64,000 nucleotides of DNA from Aliivibrio_A kagoshimensis (GCF_050337105.1 NZ_JAKJSQ010000007.1:27669-91668), one strand, 5' to 3'; shown: positions 28,642 to 40,084, numbered from the stretch's first letter. The notes: generated by a model from the sequence alone, not told the origin. Made by a program: numbers and translations.

Positions 28642-28668
28642 CTCTATTAGTTAATTTAGCTAATAGAG
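28642..28668. repeat. Inverted repeat in the pgtC leader
   Basis: CTCTATTAG (28642-28650) and CTAATAGAG (28660-28668) form a perfect 9-bp dyad around a 9-nt spacer, just upstream of the pgtC ATG at 28635. No T-run follows on the minus strand, so it is more likely an operator or leader hairpin than a terminator for dsbD. Confidence 0.45.
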
Positions 28669-28743
28669 AGTCTTTCAAAAAAACATAAATTTAACAAAAC
28701 TGAAACAGTAAACTGTGAACAGAGAGACGAATATAAATCACGT

Positions 28744-30528
28744 TTAAGGGATCAATTGGTTGCTCTGTAAATGCTTAATAAAGGGAGCTGATTTCATAAA
28801 TCCTGTTAATCGAGCATTCGATAACTGGTTACCCTGCTTATCCCAGAAATCGATGGTTGGTAGACCTAAAACATTCATGCTTTTCAGCAGTTGTATGTCA
28901 TCCATGCTGTTTTTGGTAACGTCAATTTGTAACAGAACAAAACCGGTAAGAAGGGGTTCAACATCTTGGTGATGGAAGGTGTATTTTTCAAATTCTTTAC
29001 AGGCCACGCACCAGTCAGCATAAAAATCGAGCATCACTGGTTTACCGGCCATTTTGGCTGTCGCCAGTTCTCGGTTTAACTCTTCCATGTTACTGATACG
29101 TTGAAAGCTCACCGCTGTATTTTTCGTGGAGATCTCTCCACTGCTAGTGAAATAATCTATCGCAGGAATCGAAGAGGCAACAATACCAAGAATGGCAATA
29201 ATACCAATAAGACTGCTTCTCCAGCCTGGTTTCATGGCAGTTTTGATGTGATACAACCAACCAAATGCCGCTAATCCTAGGAGCATCCAAAGATAAGGGG
29301 TGAGTGAATGTGGCAAGATACGCTCTAGTAAAAAGACTGGGACGGCGAGCAGAATAAAGCCAAATAGGGTTTTGACATGAGTCATCCAGTTGCCGGCTTT
29401 TGGTAGCAGTTTATTACCAAACATAGCCGCTAAAATAAGTGGGATCCCCATACCAATAGCCAGTGCGTATAGCGCGACGGCTCCAGTTAGCAGATCGCCA
29501 CTTTGCGCTACATAAATCAGAGCGCCAGAGAGCGGTGCAGTGGTACAAGGGGAGCAAACTAATCCTGAAATCGCCCCCATCGTAAAGACACCAGCTAGGC
29601 TACCCCCTTGTTGCTTATTGCTTAAGTTACTTAACCAAGTTTGCATAGAACTTGGCAACGATAGGGTGAATAGCCCAAACATCGAGAGAGCTAAAGCGAC
29701 AAACATAACGCTCAAAGCAATTAATACATAGGGGTGTTGCAAGGCTGCTTGAAACTGCATACCTGCAGAGGCGACGACTAAACCCAATAAGGTGTAGGTG
29801 AGCGCCATGCCTTGTACATACACAAAGGAGAGCTTAAACGCTTTACCGTGGCTGAGTTTTCCTCCTCCCAATACAATGCCGGTTAAAATGGGATACATAG
29901 GCAGTACACAAGGAGTAAAGGCTAAACCGATGCCTAAGCCGAAAAAGAGCAGCGGTGTCCACCAGTTATCGCTTAGGTTCTCAGCAAGATCTTGCTGCTC
30001 AGTAAGCGGCGCATTTTGAATGGTCGAACTATTTGGACTGTTACTCTGAGTGCTATTACTGGCACTGTCGATCATCGACAGTGGGATCTTTCTCACCTCG
30101 GGTGGGTAACAAAATCCTGCTTTTGCACAGCCTTGATAACGAACCGTTAGTTCCCCCCCTTTTTGTACTGAATTTAACGGTACTTTGATTTGCAAAGGGG
30201 TGGTGTAAATATTGACATCACCGAAGAATTCATCGTTATGTGGCGTGCCTTCATCCATGATCAAATCACCAATCTCAGCATGATTGGCGGTCACTGAAAT
30301 TCTCTGCTGATAGAGGTAGTAGTCGGGTTTCACTTGCCAATCTAAAACGACGTGATCACGGTTTTGAATAAAGTTAAAAGGGAATGCTTGATCAACCGTA
30401 ACAAATGTTGAAGCGCTGTTATCACTTAGACTAGAGAGGTTTAGCTCAGCATTAGCCGTGTTGAACATACCTAGCATAAACAAGATAACAGTGGAAAAGA
30501 GAGTTTTCATGAAAAAAGAGTGAGTCAT
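28744..30528 (-). CDS. dsbD: Thiol:disulfide interchange protein DsbD
   Basis: A 594-residue inner-membrane protein that passes electrons from cytoplasmic thioredoxin to periplasmic DsbC, DsbG and cytochrome c maturation factors. A signal peptide (to about residue 27) precedes the periplasmic alpha domain with the Cys pair in [11 protein letters not shown]. The eight-helix beta domain follows ([22 protein letters not shown]), then a C-terminal thioredoxin-like gamma domain with [12 protein letters not shown]. All six functional Cys are present. ATG 30528 is used; an internal ATG at 30510 has no ribosome site. It lies downstream of dcuA on the same strand, beyond a terminator. Confidence 0.96.
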   Translation of the reverse strand: MTHSFFMKTLFSTVILFMLGMFNTANAELNLSSLSDNSASTFVTVDQAFPFNFIQNRDHVVLDWQVKPDYYLYQQRISVTANHAEIGDLIMDEGTPHNDEFFGDVNIYTTPLQIKVPLNSVQKGGELTVRYQGCAKAGFCYPPEVRKIPLSMIDSASNSTQSNSPNSSTIQNAPLTEQQDLAENLSDNWWTPLLFFGLGIGLAFTPCVLPMYPILTGIVLGGGKLSHGKAFKLSFVYVQGMALTYTLLGLVVASAGMQFQAALQHPYVLIALSVMFVALALSMFGLFTLSLPSSMQTWLSNLSNKQQGGSLAGVFTMGAISGLVCSPCTTAPLSGALIYVAQSGDLLTGAVALYALAIGMGIPLILAAMFGNKLLPKAGNWMTHVKTLFGFILLAVPVFLLERILPHSLTPYLWMLLGLAAFGWLYHIKTAMKPGWRSSLIGIIAILGIVASSIPAIDYFTSSGEISTKNTAVSFQRISNMEELNRELATAKMAGKPVMLDFYADWCVACKEFEKYTFHHQDVEPLLTGFVLLQIDVTKNSMDDIQLLKSMNVLGLPTIDFWDKQGNQLSNARLTGFMKSAPFIKHLQSNQLIP

Positions 30529-30657
30529 TATATCTTCTTAAATAGCAATCGAGTCACTATAGACCTTAATAGAGGGCGGTTAGTTTCAATCTTATTGTGT
30601 GAGAAGTATATCATGCATCAAAAATGTGACTAGAGTGGTGTGATGAAAGAGAGAGTA

Positions 30658-30684
30658 AAATGGCAGTCTACTCCACTGCCATTT
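30658..30684 (-). terminator. Terminator downstream of dcuA
   Basis: A perfect 10-bp stem AAATGGCAGT/ACTGCCATTT with a 7-nt loop, followed on the minus strand by TTTTA. It lies 20 bp after the dcuA stop. Confidence 0.8.
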
Positions 30685-30704
30685 ATTATTGTGCAGATTG
30701 ACGA

Positions 30705-32006
30705 TTACAAAATTATGCCACCCAATACAAAACCGAGAGTGACTGAGGTCGAAATGGTTACTACACCGGGAATGAAAAATGGATGGTTAAATACTAAACT
30801 ACCAATTCGAGTCGATCCTGTGTCATCCATTTCCACAGCAGCCAACAGTGTCGGGTAAGTAGGAAGAACAAACAGAGCGCTTACCGCGGCAAATGACGCT
30901 ACCGCCGTAAGCGGGGCAACACCGATAGCAAGAGCGGCTGGCATGAGCGCAGTTGTTGTCGCCCCTTGTGAGTAAAGCAACATCGAGGCAAAGAATAATA
31001 CGACGGCTAACATCCATGGGTATTGCTCAAGAATATTGGCAGAGAACTCTTTAATATCACTAATATGCGCAGAGACAAAGGTATCTCCTAACCACGCAAC
31101 ACCCAGTACACAAACACAGGCACTCATGCCTGATTTAAACGTGGCTGCATTGGCAATTTTTGCCGCATCAATATGGGTAAAGGTGACAATTGCAGCAGCG
31201 GCGGTGAGCATGAGGGCCATGATAGCCTCATTGCGTCCAATAGTCGGGTGTTCAATCAAACCAACGCTGCTGCTGATCATCGTCGCGTAGGTCACAACTG
31301 CAATAATGGCGAGTCCAAAAATATAAACAGAGGTTTTTGCTGCTGATGAGATGTCACGTTTGGCAGCCCCTTTCATTTTGATCAGCCCTTTTTCAAGGCG
31401 TTCTTGATAGACAGGATCATTGGTCAATTCGCAACCTAAGAAGTTGGCAACAAACGCACCTACCATACAAGCGATGAAGGTCGAAGGAATGCATACCGCC
31501 AATAGGGTTAAGTAATCAACACCAAGTGGTTCTAAAATCCCGGAAAAGAAAACAACGGCTGCAGAAATTGGAGAGGCAGTAATAGCAATCTGAGAGGCAA
31601 CAACAGCAATTGAAAGTGGACGGGAAGGGCGAATACCTTGTTCTTTTGCGACTTCGGCAATAACAGGCAGTGTGGAGAAAGCAGTGTGACCGGTTCCTGC
31701 GAGTAACGTCATCACATAGGTAACAATAGGAGCATAAAAGGTAATATGTTTCGGATTTTTCCGTAAGAAACGCTCTGCTAGGTCGACCAACCAGTCCATA
31801 CCACCCGCTACTTGCATTGCCGCAATGGCGGTAATAACAGACATAATGATCAAGATAACATCAATAGGAATAGAGCCAGCATCAAGCCCTAACACCATGG
31901 TTAGAACGAGAACACCTGCCCCGCCAGCGAAACCGATACCGATTCCGCCTATTCGTGCGCCCAAATAAATGAACAGCAGTACAATAAGAAGCTGTACAGC
32001 AATCAT
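30705..32006 (-). CDS. dcuA: Anaerobic C4-dicarboxylate transporter DcuA
   Basis: A 433-residue inner-membrane antiporter with 10 or more helices. It exchanges fumarate, aspartate or malate for succinate during anaerobic growth. Family segments are GGIGIGFAGGAGVLVLTMV near the N-terminus, YVMTLLAGTGHTAFSTLPVI, and PTYPTLLAAVEMDDTGSTRIG near the C-terminus. It follows aspA on the same strand, as in E. coli aspA-dcuA. Here a terminator-like hairpin lies between them, allowing uneven expression. The fumarate it imports or that AspA makes feeds the Frd operon at 53-57 kb. Confidence 0.95.
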   Translation of the reverse strand: MIAVQLLIVLLFIYLGARIGGIGIGFAGGAGVLVLTMVLGLDAGSIPIDVILIIMSVITAIAAMQVAGGMDWLVDLAERFLRKNPKHITFYAPIVTYVMTLLAGTGHTAFSTLPVIAEVAKEQGIRPSRPLSIAVVASQIAITASPISAAVVFFSGILEPLGVDYLTLLAVCIPSTFIACMVGAFVANFLGCELTNDPVYQERLEKGLIKMKGAAKRDISSAAKTSVYIFGLAIIAVVTYATMISSSVGLIEHPTIGRNEAIMALMLTAAAAIVTFTHIDAAKIANAATFKSGMSACVCVLGVAWLGDTFVSAHISDIKEFSANILEQYPWMLAVVLFFASMLLYSQGATTTALMPAALAIGVAPLTAVASFAAVSALFVLPTYPTLLAAVEMDDTGSTRIGSLVFNHPFFIPGVVTISTSVTLGFVLGGIIL

Positions 32007-32094
32007 ATGTGATTCTCCAATGTAGTTAAGGGATTATAGTTAAGGGGATGTGTTGTATGTGGTTGTAATAAGAAGTGACGGCACGTAAAAACAC

Positions 32095-32120
32095 AATGGG
32101 CTCTAGAGCAAGAGCCCATT
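32095..32120 (-). terminator. Terminator-like hairpin between aspA and dcuA
   Basis: A 10-bp perfect stem AATGGGCTCT/AGAGCCCATT with a 6-nt loop, followed on the minus strand by GTGTTTTTA. It lies 17 bp after the aspA stop. Confidence 0.75.
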
Positions 32121-32136
32121 GATACGATATCTCTTA

Positions 32137-33591
32137 TTAGATTGTGGTGATTTTGTATTCTGGGTGCATGAGGTTTTCGACTGAGAAGATCTCATCAAGC
32201 TGCTCTTCAGACAACAAGCCGCGCTCAAGCACAACATCACGTACGCTCTTACCTGTTTCGGCACAAATCTTACCAACAATGTCACCTTCATGGTGGCCAA
32301 TGAATGGGTTTAGATAGGTCACAATACCAATAGAGTTTAATACGTGCGCTTCACACACTTCTTTATTTACCGTAATGCCATCAATGCACTTATCACGCAA
32401 GTTAACGCAGGCATTTTTTAAAATATCGATAGACTCAAACAGAGCTTGGCCAATAACAGGTTCCATCACATTTAACTGTAACTGTCCCGCTTCTGACGCA
32501 AAAGTAATGGTGGTGTCGTTACCAATCACTTTAAAGCAGACCTGGTTTACCACTTCAGGGATTACCGGGTTTACTTTTGCCGGCATGATGGATGAACCCG
32601 CTTGCAGTTCAGGAAGGTTTAACTCATTTAAACCAGCACGTGGGCCAGAAGAGAGTAGACGTAAATCATTACAGATTTTCGACATCTTAACTGCTGTACG
32701 CTTTAGTGAACCATGGATCATCACATAAGCACCACAATCAGAGGTTGCTTCGATGAGATTCTCCGCGGCAACTACATCAACACCAGTGATCTCTTTAAGG
32801 TACTTCACAGCCAGTGCTTGGTAACCTTTTGCTGCATTTAAGCCTGTACCGATAGCCGTAGCACCTATATTTACTTCAAGAATCAATTTTGCCGTGTAGT
32901 TTAAGTTTTTGACCTCTTCATTAAGCAGTTCACCCCACGCTTGGAACTCTTGGCCAACCGTCATGGGTACTGCGTCTTGTAGCTGGGTACGGCCCATTTT
33001 TAATACATCATCAAACTCTTGGGCTTTAAGGTCGAATGCCCCTTTTAGGTACTCAATAGCCTCAATCAGTTTTTGAATGCTGTTATAAACGGCAATACGG
33101 AATCCTGTTGGGTAGGCACAGTTAGTTGACTGGCTCTTATTGACATGATCATTTGGGTTGATGACCGCATAGTCACCTTTCTCTTTACCCATTAACTCTA
33201 GAGCAACGTTCGCTACGACTTCGTTAGCATTCATGTTGACTGAGGTACCAGCACCACCTTGAAAAACATCCGATGGGAACTGATCCATACACTTACCTGT
33301 TTCTAGGATCAATTCACACGCTTTGATGATGTATTCACCAACCTCTTTAGGGATTGCCCCTAACTCGGTGTTCGCCATTGCAGCTGCTTTTTTAGTCATG
33401 ATCATGCCACGAACAAATTCAGGCACATCTGAGATAGTTACGTTAGAAATATTGAAGTTTTCGATAGCACGAAGAGTGTGGATACCATAATAAGCGTCAG
33501 CGGGTACATGGCGTAGACCTAATAGGTCCTCTTCAATACGAGTAGACAGATTATGGATTTGTTCGAAGTTAGTATCAATTGTTTGAGACAT
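32137..33591 (-). CDS. aspA: Aspartate ammonia-lyase
   Basis: A 484-residue enzyme that deaminates L-aspartate to fumarate and ammonia; cytoplasmic homotetramer. The fumarase/aspartase signature is [11 protein letters not shown] (near residue 325), with the catalytic Ser in that loop. The N-terminal region has [20 protein letters not shown] and the middle [17 protein letters not shown]. It supplies fumarate for anaerobic respiration. A strong CRP-like site lies about 190 bp upstream. Length is slightly above the E. coli enzyme (478). Confidence 0.97.
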   Translation of the reverse strand: MSQTIDTNFEQIHNLSTRIEEDLLGLRHVPADAYYGIHTLRAIENFNISNVTISDVPEFVRGMIMTKKAAAMANTELGAIPKEVGEYIIKACELILETGKCMDQFPSDVFQGGAGTSVNMNANEVVANVALELMGKEKGDYAVINPNDHVNKSQSTNCAYPTGFRIAVYNSIQKLIEAIEYLKGAFDLKAQEFDDVLKMGRTQLQDAVPMTVGQEFQAWGELLNEEVKNLNYTAKLILEVNIGATAIGTGLNAAKGYQALAVKYLKEITGVDVVAAENLIEATSDCGAYVMIHGSLKRTAVKMSKICNDLRLLSSGPRAGLNELNLPELQAGSSIMPAKVNPVIPEVVNQVCFKVIGNDTTITFASEAGQLQLNVMEPVIGQALFESIDILKNACVNLRDKCIDGITVNKEVCEAHVLNSIGIVTYLNPFIGHHEGDIVGKICAETGKSVRDVVLERGLLSEEQLDEIFSVENLMHPEYKITTI

Positions 33592-33974
33592 AAATAAGCC
33601 TTAAGTTACTCTATTAATTCAAAAAATAAGTGCCATTCTGGATATAGACTCCATTCTTCAGAATCAACTTTTAGATCGTACCTGACCCAATTGATGTGGG
33701 CATCATACTATCCTTTTCGGTTAAAAATGATAGCTGGATCACCATTCCATGCGATAGTGTATCAATTGCACCACGAAGTGATCTAGATCACATTTCATTC
33801 TGAGGGAATGTTTCTAAATATATGTAATCCATAAAGATAGTATATGTTTTCAGAACTGAGTATTTTTATTTCATTCCGTGTAAATTGTGCGGTAGTGTAA
33901 AGAATTGTGATGCGTCTATACGTCATGCTGACATAACTGCTAAACTGGACACTTAACGAAAAAGTGAGGTGAAT
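33592..33974. other. Divergent aspA/fxsA promoter region
   Basis: There are 383 bp without a gene between the divergent aspA and fxsA. It contains the CRP-like palindrome at 33774-33795. The stretch 33830-33910 is very AT-rich and suits the fxsA promoter. A half-site pair TTGAT/ATCA near 33690 has a 6-nt rather than 4-nt spacer, so I do not call it an FNR box. Confidence 0.6.
33774..33795. promoter_or_regulatory. CRP-binding site between aspA and fxsA
   Basis: The core TGATCTAGATCA is a perfect palindrome, and by my count 19 of 22 positions match AAATGTGATCTAGATCACATTT. The centre is about 193 bp from the aspA start and 190 bp from fxsA. CRP activation of aspA is known in E. coli. Confidence 0.7.
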
Positions 33975-34493
33975 GTGTTTCCTGTTTTATTACTTCTGTT
34001 CATTATTGTTCCTATGATCGAAATTGGCCTATTTGTGCAAGTTGGCGGGTTTTTAGGGATGTGGCCAACCATATTTTTAGTATTGGTAACAGCCATTGCT
34101 GGTGCTTCATTAGTGCGAAGTCAAGGGTTACAAACATTGATGTCAGTACAATCTAAGATGCAACGAGGTGAATTGCCTGCACAACAAATTGTAGAAGGCA
34201 TTATGTTGGCTGTGGCAGGGGTATTATTGCTCACTCCCGGTTTTATGACGGATGCATTGGGCATGCTGGTATTGCTCCCTATGCCAAGAGCTGCATTGGC
34301 AAAGCTGTTGATGAGTCGGGTAAAATTGAATGCAGTGGGAGGAAACTCCTTCAGCGCTGGATTTGGTCATCAAAGTGATTTCACGCCAGGTGCAAACCCA
34401 TTTGAGCATGATAAGCATGAACATAGAGGCAATACATTTGAAGGGGAATATGACTCAGATCCGGATAATGATGATCAGAAAAAGCTGAAATAA
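33975..34493 (+). CDS. fxsA: FxsA membrane protein
   Basis: A 172-residue inner-membrane protein of the FxsA family. In E. coli FxsA titrates PifA and so suppresses F-plasmid exclusion of phage T7. Three or four hydrophobic segments occupy residues 1-100 (LLLLFIIVPMIEIGLFVQVG, ASLVRSQG, LLLTPGFMTDALG), followed by a hydrophilic, Asp/His-rich tail. The start is a GTG; 33975 has GAGG 5 nt upstream and gives MFPVLLLL, while an in-frame GTG at 33969 overlaps that site. It sits upstream of groESL with only a VOC gene and a MATE gene between, near the usual fxsA-groE position. Confidence 0.9.
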   Translation: MFPVLLLLFIIVPMIEIGLFVQVGGFLGMWPTIFLVLVTAIAGASLVRSQGLQTLMSVQSKMQRGELPAQQIVEGIMLAVAGVLLLTPGFMTDALGMLVLLPMPRAALAKLLMSRVKLNAVGGNSFSAGFGHQSDFTPGANPFEHDKHEHRGNTFEGEYDSDPDNDDQKKLK

Positions 34494-34534
34494 TGAACTC
34501 GAGTCATGAATACAGTGATAGATACATGACGAAT

Positions 34535-34562
34535 AGACAGACTGAGGTCTGTCTTTTTTTTG
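34535..34562 (+). terminator. Terminator downstream of fxsA
   Basis: An 8-bp stem AGACAGAC/GTCTGTCT with a TGAG loop is followed by eight T, a textbook rho-independent terminator. Confidence 0.9.
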
Positions 34563-34685
34563 CTTGTTATTTGAGAAAATAAAAATCAGACACTCTCCTT
34601 GCATTTTGACTAATGAGGCAGCTTAAGCGTCATCTTTGAACTACGCTCAATGCGGTAATTAAATGAAAAGGGTGAGGGTAAAATT

Positions 34686-35066
34686 ATGCAAGGAAATCCG
34701 ATTGGTTGGTTTGAAATTTATGTGGACGATATAGAGCGGGCGAAAACATTTTATCAAGCACTACTGGCTGTCACTTTAGAGAAGTTAGAGAGCCCAGCAA
34801 AAGTGCAAATAGAGATGTGGGCTTTTCCTGGCAATATGGAGAGCTATGGCGCGACAGGTGCGTTAGTTAAAATGGACAATGTAAAAGCGGGTGGCAATAG
34901 TACGCTTGTCTATTTTTCGTGCGATGATTGTGCCGTTGAAGAGTCCAGGTCAGCAAAAAATGGTGGAACCGTACAAGTCCCCAAAATGCCGATCGGAGAA
35001 CATGGTTTTATTAGCGTAGTGGAAGATACGGAAGGCAATATGATCGGTTTACACTCCATGAAGTGA
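34686..35066 (+). CDS. VOC (glyoxalase/bleomycin-resistance) family protein
   Basis: A 126-residue single-module protein of the vicinal oxygen chelate fold, with GWFEIYVDDIERAKTFYQALL at the N-terminus and GFISVVEDTEGNMIGLHSM at the C-terminus. Such short members are usually dimeric and metal-binding, but only the C-terminal Glu/His pattern is clear here, and the substrate cannot be told. It stands alone between two terminators with a GAGGG ribosome site about 7 nt upstream. It is similar to YdcJ/PhnB-like VOC proteins common in vibrios. No catalytic role is assigned. Confidence 0.8.
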   Translation: MQGNPIGWFEIYVDDIERAKTFYQALLAVTLEKLESPAKVQIEMWAFPGNMESYGATGALVKMDNVKAGGNSTLVYFSCDDCAVEESRSAKNGGTVQVPKMPIGEHGFISVVEDTEGNMIGLHSMK

Positions 35067-35092
35067 TCACACCATAGATTTTGCGTTTTCAG

Positions 35093-35121
35093 CAGGTGTC
35101 AATGAACTGACACCTGTTTTT
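35093..35121. terminator. Terminator between the VOC gene and the MATE gene
   Basis: A 9-bp stem CAGGTGTCA/TGACACCTG with a 6-nt loop and a T-rich tail on the plus strand lies between two convergent genes. Confidence 0.8.
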
Positions 35122-35127
35122 ACTTTT

Positions 35128-36468
35128 TTAGTCACGTAATAAATTAGGGTTTCTAAAACGTAAAAGGTAGACAAAAGCAGCCACGCCACACAGTGTATTT
35201 CCAACGGCTATGCCCGCAAAGAGCCCTTCTGATGCATAAAAATATCGACCTAGCCATGCGCACGGTAGTAAGAAAACAAAGAGCCTCATGAAACTCCATT
35301 GAAACGCTTTTATCGGCATGTGTAGCGCATTCAAACTGCTGATTAAGATCATAACGATCGCTTGGAAGCAGTAACTCAGAGGCACAATCAGAAGATAGTT
35401 CCAAAGGGCATCTCTAACGGAGGGCTCTTGGCTAAAAAGGTGTGAAATAGGAATACTCAAAGGAACCATCATGATGAACAACATGAATTGTAAAAAGAGT
35501 GAGAACTTCACGGTGACAGAGATCGCCTCTATCACTCGCCCACGATGTTCAGCGCCCATATTTTGTGCAATGATCGGTGATAATGCAGAAGTGATGGCCA
35601 TCACCACAATCAACATCAGAGATTCCACTCGTTGTGCTGCACCATAGGCAGCAACGGCTGCTGTCCCTTGGCTAGCTAACATGATCATTAAGATTGCCCC
35701 AGACAGAGGATTTAAGGCGTTAGCAAAAGCGGCAGGGGTACCAATGCGTAATATCTGCCACCAATCCGTAAATAACGAAGAAAGGCGAGGTAATGAGAGC
35801 ATTTTTTCACGTTTGATGAGTACCCAAAGTGATCCCACTAAAGCACCACCCCAACTGATGCCACTAGCAATCGCAGCGCCTTGAACACCCAGTTCAGGAA
35901 AAGGGCCGTAACCGAAAATAAGCAGAGGATCAAGAACACCATTAATAAACCCAGCGAGCATCATAATCTTAGCGGGAGATTTGGTATCACCGGTAGCACG
36001 TATCGCACTATTTCCTGACATTGGAATAACCAGCAGCGGTACGGTTAGATACCAGATCGACATATATTGATCGATGAGTGGGATCAGATCGCTGGTGGCA
36101 CCAAGTGCTAAAAATAGAGGCTCAATACTAAAAAAACCTATGGTGGAGGCGAGTACGACCAAGAGTACGGCTAACAGTAATCCGTGAGTGGTAAATTGAG
36201 CCGCAGATTTTGCGTAACCTTGGCCAAGCAGCCGAGCAATGCAGGTGGATAACCCAACGCCAATCCCCATGGTGATGCAGTTGACAGCAAAGGTCACCGG
36301 AAACGTAAAACTGACTGCAGCAAGTGCCTCGGTTCCGAGTAGCGAAATAAAGAAGGTATCGATGAGGTTAAACATCAAAATCGCGACGATACCGAAGATC
36401 ATAGGAACGGTTAGTTGCTTTAATAATCCCGGAATGGGAGCGGTAAGAATACCGTGTTTATCCTGCAT
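35128..36468 (-). CDS. MATE family efflux transporter
   Basis: A 446-residue inner-membrane protein with about 12 helices in two similar halves, each starting with a MATE signature (GLLKQLTVPMIFGIVAILMFNLIDTFFIS; RIGTPAAFANALNPLSG). MATE proteins export cationic drugs or metabolites in exchange for Na+ or H+. The N-terminal half has FPVTFAVNCITMGIGVGLSTCIARLLGQG. It belongs to the NorM/DinF-like superfamily, but the subgroup is not certain. It is convergent with the VOC gene and divergent from groES, with its own promoter in the 206-bp gap. Confidence 0.9.
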   Translation of the reverse strand: MQDKHGILTAPIPGLLKQLTVPMIFGIVAILMFNLIDTFFISLLGTEALAAVSFTFPVTFAVNCITMGIGVGLSTCIARLLGQGYAKSAAQFTTHGLLLAVLLVVLASTIGFFSIEPLFLALGATSDLIPLIDQYMSIWYLTVPLLVIPMSGNSAIRATGDTKSPAKIMMLAGFINGVLDPLLIFGYGPFPELGVQGAAIASGISWGGALVGSLWVLIKREKMLSLPRLSSLFTDWWQILRIGTPAAFANALNPLSGAILMIMLASQGTAAVAAYGAAQRVESLMLIVVMAITSALSPIIAQNMGAEHRGRVIEAISVTVKFSLFLQFMLFIMMVPLSIPISHLFSQEPSVRDALWNYLLIVPLSYCFQAIVMILISSLNALHMPIKAFQWSFMRLFVFLLPCAWLGRYFYASEGLFAGIAVGNTLCGVAAFVYLLRFRNPNLLRD

Positions 36469-36566
36469 ATTGTTGCTTCATACACCTGAAAAGAATAGCG
36501 ATAGCTTGAAGAGGTCTCTATTTTAGAAAAAAAATGGAAAAAAATCAGAAATAATGAGCTAAAAGA

Positions 36567-36594
36567 CTTGGGATCACATAAATTAACCCCACAT
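36567..36594 (+). promoter_or_regulatory. Sigma32 (heat-shock) promoter of groES-groEL
   Basis: CTTGGGA (36567-36573) and CCCCACAT (36587-36594) are separated by 13 bp. They match the RpoH consensus CTTGAAA-N11-16-CCCCATNT at 5/7 and 7/8 positions by my count. The groES ATG is 81 bp downstream. Confidence 0.8.
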
Positions 36595-36674
36595 CTAATA
36601 ACACAGTCCAAGCCTATCCTATTTATTACGCTTGGTATCCAAATATTTGAAAGAAAATCAGGAGAGTCGACCCA

Positions 36675-36965
36675 ATGAATATTCGTCCACTACACGATCG
36701 CGTCATCGTTGAGCGTACAGAAGTTGAATCAAAATCTGCTGGCGGTATTGTACTTACAGGTTCAGCTGCTGAAAAATCTACTCGCGGTGTTGTTTTAGCT
36801 GTGGGTAAAGGCCGTATTCTAGAGAATGGTTCAGTTCAAGAACTTGATGTGAAAGTTGGCGATACTGTTATCTTTGCCGAAGGTTATGGCACTAAATCTG
36901 AAAAGATTGATGGCAAAGAAGTCCTTATCATGTCTGAAAATGACATTATGGCGATCGTTGAATAA
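36675..36965 (+). CDS. groES: Co-chaperonin GroES
   Basis: A 96-residue lid subunit of the GroEL/GroES folding machine; it assembles as a heptamer that caps the GroEL cavity. The family start [14 protein letters not shown] is followed by the mobile loop that docks on GroEL ([17 protein letters not shown], residues 17-33) and the C-terminal [23 protein letters not shown] precedes the ATG. It is first in the operon, 40 bp before groEL, behind a sigma32-type promoter. Confidence 0.98.
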   Translation: MNIRPLHDRVIVERTEVESKSAGGIVLTGSAAEKSTRGVVLAVGKGRILENGSVQELDVKVGDTVIFAEGYGTKSEKIDGKEVLIMSENDIMAIVE

Positions 36966-37002
36966 TCCATTCACCTCAAAATTAGAATTAAGAAAGGAAT
37001 AA

Positions 37003-38652
<1,650 letters not shown>

Positions 38653-38680
38653 ACGTATTGCCCTAATACTAGCACGTCCT

Positions 38681-38717
38681 AAAAAAGCCCGTAAGCCTAG
38701 TGTTTACGGGCTTTTTT
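38681..38717 (+). terminator. Terminator downstream of groEL (inside the island end)
   Basis: A 14-bp stem AAAAAAGCCCGTAA/TTACGGGCTTTTTT with an 8-9 nt loop ends in a T-run. It lies just inside the island's left junction, so the island itself supplies a terminator for groEL and shields the integrase from groEL readthrough. Confidence 0.85.
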
Positions 38718-38781
38718 ATTGACTTTACTTCCTAAGTGGTATCATAATATTTCACTACTTCCCAGAATTACAAGGTATCCA

Positions 38782-38857
38782 TGAGGGGTACCTTAGTTTT
38801 CAGTGATCTTATATTTAGGTGTTTTATATATGTGTACCCCTCATTACGTACCCCTGA
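38782..38857. repeat. Reiterated GTACCCCT motifs in the integrase promoter region
   Basis: TGAGGGGTAC (38782-38791) is inverted relative to GTACCCCTCA (38834-38843), and GTACCCCTGA (38848-38857) repeats it 14 bp later. They lie between the attachment core and the integrase ATG at 38870. This fits arm-type integrase sites or an autoregulatory operator; which one is inferred. Confidence 0.45.
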
Positions 38858-38869
38858 TAGGAACTTTGA

Positions 38870-40084
38870 ATGGCATTAACAATACAAGAAGTTAAGAATA
38901 TATCTTGCCCTGATGGTAAATCTCAGATCAAGCGTTCTGATGGTAATAACTTGTTTTTACTTGTTAAAAACAATGGCTCTAAGCTCTGGAGGTTGAGGTT
39001 TAGGCATGCAGGTAAGTATCAAGAAATGGCTTTAGGAAAGTACCCCTCCATTTCTCTCAGTGAAGCGCGTAAATCAGCTGAAGAAGCAAGGGCTTCTTTA
39101 ATTCACGGTATTAATCCGATGGATGAACGAAGAGAAAGAAAGCGCTCAAAGACAATACCTAAAGATAAGCTATTTGAAACAATTGCTATGAAATGGTGGG
39201 AGCAACAAAAAGACTCTTGGTCAGACGATCACGCAGCTAGAATTAAACGCTGGTTGCTGGTGGACTCTAAATCTATAGCCAGCCTTCATATTGAAGAGAT
39301 TGATGCGGGGCATATTACGGAATTAATGTTAGCTATTGAAGCTGCGGGTACACCTAAAAAGGCACCTGTTATGTTGGCGGTAATAAGTCGAGTGTTTGGT
39401 TATGCGCTGGCACATAGATTAACGCGTAATAACCCAGCGCAAGGATTACCATTGCGCGATATATTAAAGCCATTGCCAAAAGTTAAGCATATGGCGGCAA
39501 TCGTGAAGCCTAATGAGCTTGCTCAACTCATTAAAGATATTGATACAACAGAATCAGGTAACTATTGCACTGCTGAAGCACTTAAATTAATACCTAGAGT
39601 ATTTTTGAGGCCAACAGAAATAAGACACTTAAAGTGGGAGCATATCGATTTTGACGATCTTTTGATTCGAATACCATCCGAAAACATGAAGAAGGATCGA
39701 GAGCACTTGGTGCCAATGTCTAAGCAAGTTGCTTTGCATTTGAAAGATATTCAAGCCGTGACTGGTTACTCAGAACTTGTGTTTCCAAACCAAAGAGATA
39801 GCAGTAAACCGATGAGCAAAAACGTATTAACTAATCGTTTACGCAGCTTGGGTTATCCTGCTGATGTTATGTCTGCTCATGGTTTTAGAAGTACTGCATC
39901 AACTATTTTGCATGAAAAAGGCTGGAACCATGAAGTGATCGAAGTGCAGCTTGCTCATTTGACTGGAACCGCCACATCAAGAGCTTATAACCGTTCGATT
40001 TATTTAGCTGAAAGAACAAAACTGATGCAGGAATGGGCTAATTATTTAGATGAATTGAACAACATATACGGTCAGATTTTATGA
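38870..40084 (+). CDS. int: P4-type tyrosine integrase
   Basis: A 404-residue site-specific recombinase that should catalyse integration and excision at the groEL 3' end. The N-terminal DUF4102 arm-binding domain (residues 1-90, with LRFRHAGKYQEMALGKYPSISL) is followed by a SAM-like core-binding domain and the catalytic domain. The first catalytic Arg is in FLRPTEIRHLKW, then HGFRST (His-x-x-Arg), LAHLTG and the nucleophile Tyr in SRAYNRS. AGGAA precedes the ATG. The P4 family normally uses tRNA or tmRNA genes, so a protein-gene site is less common. The next gene overlaps its stop (ATGA). Confidence 0.93.
   Translation: MALTIQEVKNISCPDGKSQIKRSDGNNLFLLVKNNGSKLWRLRFRHAGKYQEMALGKYPSISLSEARKSAEEARASLIHGINPMDERRERKRSKTIPKDKLFETIAMKWWEQQKDSWSDDHAARIKRWLLVDSKSIASLHIEEIDAGHITELMLAIEAAGTPKKAPVMLAVISRVFGYALAHRLTRNNPAQGLPLRDILKPLPKVKHMAAIVKPNELAQLIKDIDTTESGNYCTAEALKLIPRVFLRPTEIRHLKWEHIDFDDLLIRIPSENMKKDREHLVPMSKQVALHLKDIQAVTGYSELVFPNQRDSSKPMSKNVLTNRLRSLGYPADVMSAHGFRSTASTILHEKGWNHEVIEVQLAHLTGTATSRAYNRSIYLAERTKLMQEWANYLDELNNIYGQIL

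Noticed and set aside
33688..33706. FNR-like TTGAT and ATCA half-sites upstream of aspA
   Set aside because: The spacer is 6 nt instead of the required 4.
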